NCBI GenBank assembly: GCA_023412175.1
Contig: JAEYOB010000201.1
Coordinates: 1-7,495, forward strand
Reading direction: 5' to 3'
DNA: 7,495 nt
Origin: Pseudomonadota bacterium
GTDB taxonomy: Bacteria > Pseudomonadota > Alphaproteobacteria > Azospirillales > Azospirillaceae
Part shown: positions 1 to 5,507 of the stretch, piece by piece
Position numbering within the stretch: position 1 is the first letter of the stretch
How the letters are laid out: each line of letters begins with the position of its first letter
The notes under the pieces: model-generated
Seen by the model: the letters and a program-made list of their open reading frames with translations, nothing else
Database searches by the model: none
What the model was told of the DNA's origin: nothing
Made by a program: the position numbers and the translations under genes

Positions 1-600
1 CGGCCGGCGGGCGCGCCCCTGCGCTTCCTGCTGGTCGGGCGGCTGGTGAAGCTCAAGGGCGTCGCGACGCTGCTGCGGGCGGCGGCGGCGCTGCGCCGGC
101 GCGGCGGCGAATCCGTGCCGTTCGAGGTTCATGTCCTCGGCGACGGGCCGGAGCGTCCGGCGCTGGAACGGCTGACCCAGGAACTGGGCATCGCCTCCCA
201 AGTCACCTTTCTGGGCGCCGTGCCGGCGAGCGCGGTGTGGGACAGCTACGCGGACGCCGACGTGTTCGTCCTGCCGACCTTCCAGGACAACTGGCCGCTC
301 GTCGTACCGGAAGCGATGTTCATGGCGATGCCCATCCTGCTGTCGCGGGACTCCGGCTCCACCGTCGACCTGATCCGGGAGGGGGAGAACGGCTTCGCGT
401 TCGATCCCGCGGACCACGACCAGCTGGCCGCCCTCATGGAGACCTATCTCCGCGATCCGGAGGCCGTGCGCCGCCACGGCACGAGGGGGCGGGAGATGGC
501 CGACCGCTACACGCCGCAGCGCGTCGCCGACTCTTATGTGGCCGCGCTGCGCTGTGTTCCGGGGGTACGCGACCGCCAGCCCTATGCGAACGTGACCTGA
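1..600 (+). CDS. Glycosyltransferase family 4, C-terminal part (5' end outside window)
   Basis: The open frame runs from the first base of the window to TGA at 598-600 (199 visible residues), so the N-terminal acceptor-binding domain lies upstream. The visible part is the GT-B C-terminal Rossmann domain. It starts with the typical LLVGRLVKLKGV strand-loop (residues 10-21), followed by VLGDGPERPALE (45-56) and the VTFLGAV strand (68-74). The donor-site motif is at residues 91-104. The usual EX7E appears as D96-x7-E104 (DNWPLVVPE), a conservative change at the first acidic position; E104 contacts the nucleotide-sugar in this family. By family it would transfer a sugar from a nucleotide donor to a growing glycan or lipid-linked acceptor at the inner face of the membrane. 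With a deacetylase and a glycanase remnant downstream, a role in exopolysaccharide or other surface-glycan synthesis is likely. The GTG at 46 is internal and not a real start. The exact sugar cannot be told. Confidence 0.9.
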   Translation, partial: RPAGAPLRFLLVGRLVKLKGVATLLRAAAALRRRGGESVPFEVHVLGDGPERPALERLTQELGIASQVTFLGAVPASAVWDSYADADVFVLPTFQDNWPLVVPEAMFMAMPILLSRDSGSTVDLIREGENGFAFDPADHDQLAALMETYLRDPEAVRRHGTRGREMADRYTPQRVADSYVAALRCVPGVRDRQPYANVT

Positions 601-623
601 GGCGGCGCGATCGGTTCCGGGCC

Positions 624-645
624 GTGTAGACACAAAGGTGTAGAC
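624..645. repeat. Short direct repeat GTGTAGAC x2 in intergenic region
   Basis: GTGTAGAC occurs at 624-631 and again at 638-645, with starts 14 bp apart; the first copy also forms GTGT-AG-ACAC, a small dyad. It lies just after the glycosyltransferase stop, in the 269-base gap before the deacetylase. It could be a regulator-binding site or chance. The rest of 601-869 shows no convincing gene or promoter; it is somewhat less GC-rich around 720-770. Confidence 0.3.
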
Positions 646-869
646 GCTGCCTGCCCCTCCGCCGAGATGATGAGCGTCCGTCGTTCGGGGCGGCAATTCG
701 ATGGCCGATTCATCCGCCCTATTGCGAATTTACGGCTGAGCTGCTTTGGGGAAAATCTCTCATAGATGGCGGAGCCTTCAACGCAGTATGGGCGACCACC
801 GCCAGGGCGGCCCAAATCGGAACAGGATGGATTGGCGGCTTCGACGCAGCTTGCGGAAGGGGGGCTATT

Positions 870-1964
870 GTGTCTCCAATCTTTGTTCTTCGTGGTCTTG
901 ATGCTCTCTATTACTCTCAGCTGTACCGCCTGGCCCAACGGATGATTTCCGGCGTCGGGGCCATTTTCTGCTTCCACCGGGTGGTCGAGGATGGCCATCA
1001 CTCCGGCTTCGCGCCGAACACCGAGCTGGAGCTGCGGCTGTCCTTCCTTGAGGACCTGCTGATCATGGCCCGCGCCGAGCGCTGGGACATCGTCACCCTG
1101 GACGAGGTGCGGCGGCGTCTGGTGGAACGCTCCTTTGCGCGCAAGTTCGTCTGCTTCACCATCGACGACGTCTACCAGGACACGCGGCATCTGGTTTTGC
1201 CGCTGTTCCAACGCTACGACGCGCCGTTCACCGCGTTCGTCACCACCGGGATCCCGGACCGCTCCTTCCCGATCTGGTGGTTCAGCCTGGAGCAGATCCT
1301 GCGCATGCGCGACGTGCTGTGGGTTCCCGGCGTGCAGGGGCCCCGGCGGCTGGATGTGGCGGACGCGGCGGCCAAGGAGGCCGCCTATATGGATCTGGTG
1401 GGCTTCATGCGGCGGTGCGTCTCGCCGACCGCGGCGTTTGCCGACCTGTGCCGGTTGAACGAGCTGACGGCAGAGGAGGTGGTCGACGACATCGGCGTCA
1501 CCTGGGACAGCCTGAAGGCCATGAGCGACAGCGGGCTGGTGGAAATCGGCGCCCACACCGTGAACCACCCCTGCATCGCCGACCTTTCGGCGGAGGAGGC
1601 GCAGCGGGAGATGGAGCAGTCGCGCCGGGGCATCGAGGAGCGCCTGGGCCGCCCGGTGCGGCACTTCGCCTTTCCCTACGGCCACGCTCCCGCCTGCGGC
1701 CCGCGCGATTTCGCCCTGGCGAAGTCGCTGGGCTTCGCCACCGCGGTGACGACGCGCAAGCGCGTGCTGGTGCCTGCCGACGTGGAGCGGCTCCATGCGC
1801 TCCCGCGGCTCGTGCTCAACGGCCGCTTCCAGAAGACACGTTACGCAAAGGTGTACATGAGCGGCGTTCTGGGCCCCATCGAATCCGCTATGTTATGGCT
1901 TTCTCAGAATGTTGGAAAAGCGAGTGCGGTGAAGAAGAGGGGGCAGTTCGTCTGTGGAGAGTAA
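870..1964 (+). CDS. Polysaccharide deacetylase (NodB homology, carbohydrate esterase 4 type)
   Basis: A 364-residue protein with the NodB homology domain, a metal-dependent fold that removes N- or O-acetyl groups from glycans. Motif 1 is TIDDVY (97-102), with D99 as candidate catalytic base and D100 as metal ligand. Motif 2 is HTVNHP (229-234), giving metal ligands H229 and H233. Motif 3 is RHFAFPYG (264-271). The usual Gly after DD is Val101, a mild deviation. AIFCFHRVVEDG (31-42) is the typical first strand of this subgroup. Motifs 1 and 2 are unusually far apart, with a roughly 110-residue insert (about 115-225) containing a WW pair. I see no signal peptide or clear membrane segment, so it may act in the cytoplasm on a lipid-linked intermediate, unlike secreted chitin or peptidoglycan deacetylases. 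The GTG start is chosen because GGAAGGGGGG lies just upstream (about 856-865). Its position between a glycosyltransferase and a glycanase remnant points to exopolysaccharide modification; substrate unknown. Confidence 0.88.
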   Translation: MSPIFVLRGLDALYYSQLYRLAQRMISGVGAIFCFHRVVEDGHHSGFAPNTELELRLSFLEDLLIMARAERWDIVTLDEVRRRLVERSFARKFVCFTIDDVYQDTRHLVLPLFQRYDAPFTAFVTTGIPDRSFPIWWFSLEQILRMRDVLWVPGVQGPRRLDVADAAAKEAAYMDLVGFMRRCVSPTAAFADLCRLNELTAEEVVDDIGVTWDSLKAMSDSGLVEIGAHTVNHPCIADLSAEEAQREMEQSRRGIEERLGRPVRHFAFPYGHAPACGPRDFALAKSLGFATAVTTRKRVLVPADVERLHALPRLVLNGRFQKTRYAKVYMSGVLGPIESAMLWLSQNVGKASAVKKRGQFVCGE

Positions 1965-2177
1965 AGGGTATATCGAGTTAAAAACGATAAAATGTCATTA
2001 CCGTGTTATGGAATTCAGACATTCTTTACATGTATCCTTTGATTTTCGGTGGTTATCCCACCCTTGGCGCGGTTATGATTTGGGGGTGTGGATGATTTTA
2101 GTTTTTCATTAGCCAAGACCGCCCAGGGTTTCGCTCATCAAAGCATGACGCCTTTTCACGTAGTGCGGAGCGAAAAC
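1965..2177. other. AT-rich intergenic stretch before the GH16 remnant
   Basis: This stretch is clearly more AT-rich than its surroundings, especially 1965-2050. It contains a small perfect stem GGTGG-TTATC-CCACC at 2048-2062. No -35/-10 pair with good spacing stands out. The GH16 frame is open upstream to a GTG at 2088, but codon use before 2178 does not look coding. It probably held the promoter of the former GH16 gene; low GC can also mark acquired DNA. Confidence 0.4.
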
Positions 2178-2493
2178 ATGGCTGCCAATCTTCTTTTCAA
2201 TGATGAGTTCGACCATTTCGCCCCCTACGCCAGCGGCGTCATCTCCAGCATGGGGGCGTTCGAGCACCAGTACGGCTATTACGAGATGCGCGCCGACCTG
2301 TCCGGCGGGCATGGTTTCTGGCCGGTGCATCTGGCTGATGCCGGTGGACAAGGTGTCGCCGCCCGAGCTGGACATCATGGAGTACGCGTCCCGCCTGCCC
2401 AACGAGTACGCGACGACGGCGCACTCCGACGCCGGCGGCTACACGATCCACCAGCAGTTCACCAAGGACCTGCCGAACCTGTCCACGGCCTGA
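2178..2493 (+). pseudogene. GH16 family beta-glycanase, frameshifted and internally deleted
   Basis: The start ATG at 2178 has GGAG seven bases upstream and gives MAANLLFNDEFD, the first strand of a GH16 jelly-roll. Only a few residues later comes YASGVISSMGAFEHQYGYYE, which is the strand before the active site. In intact members tens of residues lie between these, so an in-frame deletion is likely. After GHGFWPV the reading frame shifts. Removing one base (C2328) restores WPVIWLMPVDK followed by PPELDIMEYAS, the GH16 catalytic motif ExDxxE, with the nucleophile Glu codon at 2365 and the acid/base Glu codon at 2380. The restored frame continues through PNEYATTAHSDAGGYTIHQQ to DLPNLSTA and hits TGA at 2491-2493, where family members normally continue FHTYGVDW and another 80 or so residues. 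GH16 enzymes cleave beta-1,3/1,4 glucans or succinoglycan-like polymers. No signal peptide is visible, as in RTX-linked glycanases of the ExsH type. The product is almost certainly inactive. Confidence 0.85.
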
Positions 2494-2730
2494 CACTACG
2501 GGCGGCGCCTTCTCTATGCGACCTGCGGCGGCCATCGCCCGCACCGCGACTACCCTGAAGACCTCATGCGGACCAACCGCGAGAACCCGCGGCCCGTCGC
2601 CATGTTCGTCGGCGAGGAGGGGCGATGGGAGGGGCAGGCGTTCACCGGCGGGCACCGTGCCGCCAGCGGTCGCCCGCTTCGGGGACACTGCCGCGGCGAC
2701 GCGCCGCGGCCGAGGCCGGCATCACCGTGA
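2494..2730 (+). pseudogene. Coding-like remnant after the GH16 stop, overlapping the rhomboid 3' end
   Basis: In the same frame as the GH16 catalytic part, the sequence stays open from 2494 to TGA at 2728-2730, with strongly G/C-biased third positions. It begins HYGRRLLYATCGG and includes PVAMFVGEEGRWEGQAF. The HYG just after the stop could correspond to the FHTYG of GH16 enzymes, but beyond that I see no GH16 features (no YFDG, no terminal VDYVRVY strand). It may be a scrambled GH16 tail or the C-terminal end of another gene joined by deletion. From 2642 on it overlaps the rhomboid gene on the other strand, so only about 2494-2640 is free evidence. I do not recognise the protein, and there is no start codon with a ribosome binding site. 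Confidence 0.4.
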
Positions 2731-3439
2731 AGGGCGTAGTGTGCGCCGGTTCCATCACCGGCACCTCGCGCCGCTTGAACACGAAGATCAGCGCCGCCCC
2801 GGCGACGAAGCCGCCGATGTGCGCCCAGAACGCCACGCCGCCTTCGTCGGAGGTCGGCGTCATCACGCCGCTGAGGATCTGGCCGGCGAACCAGAAACCC
2901 AGCACGATCAGCGCCGGCACGTTGATCAGCCGTACGAAGATGATGATCCACATCAGCACCCGCACGTTCGCCCGCGGGTGCAGCACCAGATAGGCGCCCA
3001 GCACGCCGCCGATGGCGCCGCTGGCCCCGAGCATGGGGACTTCGGACATGGGGTGGGTGACGCTCTGCGCCAGCGCCGCCGCGACCCCGCACAGCAGGTA
3101 GAACAGCAGGAAGCGGCCGCGCCCCATGCTGTCCTCGACGTTGTTGCCGAAGATCCAGAGGTACAGCATGTTCCCGCCCAGGTGCAGCAGGCCGCCGTGC
3201 ATGAACATCGAGGTCAGCAGCGACGCCCAGGGCGGCACCGCCTGCAACGGCTGCGGCAAATCGGCGTAGCCGAACAGCACCGCCGGGATGACGCCGTAGG
3301 AATAGACCGCCAGGTCGCCGGCGCGCGGCCCCAGCGACACCTGCCAGCCGTAGACCAGGACGCACAGCCCGATCAGCGCGATGGTCACGATGGGCAGTCG
3401 CCGCGTCGGGTTGTCGTCATACAAAGGTATGAAGAACAT
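2642..3439 (-). CDS. Rhomboid family intramembrane serine protease
   Basis: A 265-residue polytopic inner-membrane protein that cleaves transmembrane segments of substrate proteins inside the bilayer. The catalytic serine is S140 in GASG (138-141) and the histidine is H207 in FWAHIGG (204-210), the rhomboid Ser-His dyad. The HGGLLHLGGN block (81-90) on the second core helix supplies the conserved His and Asn of the oxyanion region. Hydrophobic helices are visible at about 16-34, 89-98, 109-127, 136-153, 161-183 and 203-221, fitting the six-helix rhomboid core with a short cytosolic N-terminus (MFFIPLYDDNPTRR, typical of this bacterial subgroup). The start is ATG at 3439, preceded by AAGGA about seven bases away; longer frames upstream lack a site. 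The last 35 residues (Arg/Ala-rich, 230-265) run into the decayed region downstream and look non-conserved, so the original C-terminus may have been altered. Substrates are unknown. It is divergent from divK. Confidence 0.92.
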   Translation of the reverse strand: MFFIPLYDDNPTRRLPIVTIALIGLCVLVYGWQVSLGPRAGDLAVYSYGVIPAVLFGYADLPQPLQAVPPWASLLTSMFMHGGLLHLGGNMLYLWIFGNNVEDSMGRGRFLLFYLLCGVAAALAQSVTHPMSEVPMLGASGAIGGVLGAYLVLHPRANVRVLMWIIIFVRLINVPALIVLGFWFAGQILSGVMTPTSDEGGVAFWAHIGGFVAGAALIFVFKRREVPVMEPAHTTPFTVMPASAAARRRGSVPEAGDRWRHGARR

Positions 3440-3477
3440 GGCGGGATCCTTCGGCGGCGGCGCAGCGCGCCTGTGTC

Positions 3478-3506
3478 TTGTGTCGGCAGGGTAACGACAA
3501 TTTAAC
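3478..3506 (+). promoter_or_regulatory. Candidate sigma-70 promoter for divK-pleD
   Basis: TTGTGT (3478-3483), then a 17-base spacer, then TTTAAC (3501-3506), each with four of six consensus matches. It is the best pair I find in the divergent region and would give a leader of roughly 110 nucleotides before divK. No clear CtrA-type TTAA-N7-TTAA box is seen. The assignment rests on motif and spacing only. Confidence 0.35.
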
Positions 3507-3513
3507 CCTCGCC
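3485..3513. promoter_or_regulatory. Imperfect dyad overlapping the candidate divK -10
   Basis: GGCAGGGTAA (3485-3494) faces TTAACCCTCGCC (3502-3513). The arms pair except for small bulges, with a seven-base centre. The right arm covers the candidate -10, a position suited to an operator, and the site lies in the space shared with the divergent rhomboid gene. It could also be a weak stem-loop. No protein can be named. Confidence 0.35.
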
Positions 3514-3524
3514 GGCTATCTGAG

Positions 3525-3565
3525 AAGGAGGTAAAAGCACCCCCTTGGCGATACAGCCAATGGGG
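3525..3565 (+). promoter_or_regulatory. Shine-Dalgarno-like site plus stem-loop in the divK 5' leader
   Basis: AAGGAGGT (3525-3532) is a perfect Shine-Dalgarno core but lies about 93 bases before the divK ATG with no well-spaced start codon. Eight bases further, CCCCTTGGC (3541-3549) pairs with GCCAATGGGG (3556-3565) around a GATACA loop, with a single bulged T. The nearest starts, TTG 3545 and ATG 3560, lie inside the stem and open a frame to TGA at 3707-3709 that overlaps divK. It may be a ribosome-standby or translational control element, or a leader peptide start; none is proved. Confidence 0.35.
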
Positions 3566-3624
3566 AACGTCGGTCGAGTGCCGGAACCGCACCATGCGGG
3601 CCGGGGCTCCGAGGGAGCAAGTCA

Positions 3625-4035
3625 ATGGCGGCACCGAACGGCCTTTCGGAGGCGGCGGACCAGGGCAAGTCGGCGAAGCGGGTCCTCATCGTCGAGGACA
3701 ACGAGCTGAACATGAAGCTCTTCCACGACCTGCTGGAGGCCCACGGTTACGCTACGCTCCAGACCCGCGACGGCATGGAGGCGCTGAAGATGGCGCGCCT
3801 GCACCGCCCGGACCTGATCCTCATGGACATCCAGCTTCCCGAGGTCTCGGGCCTGGAAGTCACCAAGTGGATCAAGGAGGACGACGAGCTGAAAAGCATT
3901 CCGATCATCGCCGTCACCGCCTTCGCCATGAAGGGGGACGAGGAGAAAATCCGTGAGGGCGGCTGCGAGGACTACATCGCCAAGCCGATCTCGGTGACCA
4001 AATTCCTTGAGGCTGTCCAGAAGTTCCTGGGCTGA
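3625..4035 (+). CDS. divK: Single-domain response regulator DivK
   Basis: A 136-residue protein consisting of one receiver domain. The motifs [39 protein letters not shown] and [20 protein letters not shown] match DivK of Caulobacter almost word for word. Key residues are the acidic pair E24-D25, phospho-acceptor D68, T98 and K120. In that family DivK is phosphorylated by DivJ and dephosphorylated by PleC, binds DivL and the PleC/DivJ kinases, and so controls CtrA activity and cell polarity. The start ATG has GGGAG seven bases upstream (3613-3617). From that start the protein carries about 15 extra N-terminal residues ([15 protein letters not shown]) before the domain, compared with the 4 or so of Caulobacter DivK; no alternative start is available closer in. 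It is followed by pleD after only seven bases, so the two are cotranscribed and probably translationally coupled. Confidence 0.96.
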   Translation: MAAPNGLSEAADQGKSAKRVLIVEDNELNMKLFHDLLEAHGYATLQTRDGMEALKMARLHRPDLILMDIQLPEVSGLEVTKWIKEDDELKSIPIIAVTAFAMKGDEEKIREGGCEDYIAKPISVTKFLEAVQKFLG

Positions 4036-4042
4036 GACGCCG

Positions 4043-5458
4043 ATGTCCGCTCGCGTCCTTGTCGTCGACGACGTCCTTCCGAACGTGAAGCTGCTCGCGG
4101 CGAAGCTGACGCGCGAGTATTTCGACGTCATCACCGCCCACAACGGCCCCGAGGCGCTGGAACAGGTGCGCAAGGAAGCGCCGGACATCGTCCTGCTCGA
4201 CGTCATGATGCCGGGCATGGACGGATTCGAGGTGTGCGAGAAGATCCGCTCGGACCCGGCCACCATGCACATCCCCGTGGTCATGGTGACGGCGCTTTCC
4301 GACGTCGCCGACCGCGTGCGCGGGCTGGAGGCCGGGGCCGACGACTTCCTGACCAAGCCGGTGAACGACATCGCCCTGTTCGCGCGGGTGCGCTCGCTCG
4401 TGCGGCTCAAGATGATGATGGACGAGTGGCGGCTGCGCGAGAACACCTCCGGCCAGTTCGGCGTCATCGAGCCGATTGGCGGCACGCTGCTCAGTGAATC
4501 GCACGAGAAGGCGCGCATCCTGGTCCTTGAGGACTCGGCGCTCGACCTGGAAAAGATCACCGATACGCTGGCCCGCGACAGCAACCACGTGGTCGCCGCC
4601 GAGACCGGCGCCCGCGCGCTGGAGCGCGCGCTGTCCGACGAATTCGAGCTGGTCGTCATCAGCCTGACCCTGCTGAACGAGGACGGCCTGCGCCTGTGCT
4701 CGCAGCTCCGCTCGAACGAGCGCACGCGCCAGGTGCCGATCCTGCTGGTGGTGGACGAGGGCGACCTCAACCGCGTCGCCAAGGGGCTGGAACTCGGCGC
4801 CAACGATTATGTCATCAAGCCCATCGACCGGAACGAGCTGCTGGCGCGCGTACGCACGCAGATCCGCCGCAAGCGCTACCAGGACCGGCTGCGCGCCAAT
4901 TACGAGCAGAGCCTGTCGATGGCGCTCACCGACAGCCTGACCGGCGTGTTCAACCGCCGCTACGTCAGCGCGCATTTGCCGCGCCTGCTCGACCGCGCCA
5001 TCGACAACCACAAGCCGGTGTCGGTGCTGATGTTCGACATCGACCACTTCAAGGTGGTCAATGACAGCTACGGCCACGACGTCGGCGACGAGGTGCTGAA
5101 GGAGGTGGCGACGCGCGCCAGCCGCAACCTGCGCACCTTCGATCTGGTGGCGCGCCTGGGCGGCGAGGAATTCATCGTCATCCTGCCGGACACCGATGGC
5201 GAGGGCGCGCAGGCCGTCGCCGAACGCCTGCGCCAGCGCATCGGCGACACGCCGTTCCGGGTCTCGGCCCCGGTCGGCGAGATCGCCGTGACGGTGTCCG
5301 TGGGCGTGTCCATCGGCGGCCGGCTGGGCGACACCGCCGAGGCGGTGGTCAAACGCGCCGACGAGGCGCTCTACGACGCCAAGCGGCAGGGCCGCAACTG
5401 CGTTGTCCTCGACCCCCGCGGCAACATCGCCGAGTTGCACATCAGCCCGGTGCGGTAG
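4043..5458 (+). CDS. pleD: Response regulator / diguanylate cyclase PleD
   Basis: A 471-residue protein that makes cyclic di-GMP from two GTP when its first receiver is phosphorylated and the protein dimerises. REC1 (about 2-122) has D9-D10, phospho-acceptor D53, T83 and K105. REC2 (about 157-275) is degenerate: the acceptor position is S207 in VVISLTLLNEDG, while K259 is kept, as expected for the PleD adaptor domain used in dimerisation. The GGDEF domain (about 290-458) contains LTDSLTGVFNRR (295-306), FDIDHFKVVNDSYGHDVGD (331-349) and active-site GGEEF (373-377). The inhibitory I-site R364-T-F-D367 lies five residues before GGEEF, so product feedback inhibition is likely. The start is ATG at 4043, seven bases after the divK stop; the TTG at 4007 inside divK would add 12 residues before the conserved VLVVDD strand and is unlikely. 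In Caulobacter this protein drives the swarmer-to-stalked change at the pole; here a control of motility, attachment or polysaccharide output is inferred. Confidence 0.96.
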   Translation: MSARVLVVDDVLPNVKLLAAKLTREYFDVITAHNGPEALEQVRKEAPDIVLLDVMMPGMDGFEVCEKIRSDPATMHIPVVMVTALSDVADRVRGLEAGADDFLTKPVNDIALFARVRSLVRLKMMMDEWRLRENTSGQFGVIEPIGGTLLSESHEKARILVLEDSALDLEKITDTLARDSNHVVAAETGARALERALSDEFELVVISLTLLNEDGLRLCSQLRSNERTRQVPILLVVDEGDLNRVAKGLELGANDYVIKPIDRNELLARVRTQIRRKRYQDRLRANYEQSLSMALTDSLTGVFNRRYVSAHLPRLLDRAIDNHKPVSVLMFDIDHFKVVNDSYGHDVGDEVLKEVATRASRNLRTFDLVARLGGEEFIVILPDTDGEGAQAVAERLRQRIGDTPFRVSAPVGEIAVTVSVGVSIGGRLGDTAEAVVKRADEALYDAKRQGRNCVVLDPRGNIAELHISPVR

Positions 5459-5466
5459 GGCGGCCC

Positions 5467-5496
5467 GGCGCCGGCGCGAGCGCCAGTGCCGGTGCC
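5467..5496. terminator. GC-rich stem-loop between convergent pleD and RTX genes
   Basis: GGCGCCGGC (5467-5475) pairs with GCCGGTGCC (5488-5496) through nine pairs, one a G-U wobble, around a 12-base loop. It lies in the 49-base gap between the two convergent stop codons, where a bidirectional terminator would be expected. No U-run follows on either strand, so intrinsic termination is uncertain. Confidence 0.4.
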
Positions 5497-5507
5497 AGGA
5501 ATCGGCG

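Noticed and set aside
763..945. Small plus-strand frame beginning ATGGCGGAGCC before the deacetylase
   Set aside because: No ribosome binding site, mixed codon use, and it overlaps the deacetylase start in another frame.
582..1796. 404-codon open frame on the minus strand opposite the deacetylase
   Set aside because: It is low-complexity (His/Arg/Ala/Gln-rich), has no recognisable motif, and lies antisense to a clear NodB-domain gene; a typical artefact of high-GC coding DNA.
2516..3505. Long plus-strand open frame across the rhomboid gene
   Set aside because: Its composition (Arg/His/Gln/Ala) is that of antisense translation; the rhomboid on the other strand has catalytic motifs and membrane helices.
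3545..3709. Possible leader ORF (TTG 3545 or ATG 3560) downstream of AAGGAGGT
   Set aside because: Spacing from the Shine-Dalgarno-like site is poor, starts lie in a stem, and it overlaps divK in another frame; kept only as part of the leader finding.
4643..4670. PleD second receiver with Ser207 at the acceptor position, as a sign of gene decay
   Set aside because: A degenerate second receiver is the normal state of PleD, where it serves as a dimerisation adaptor.
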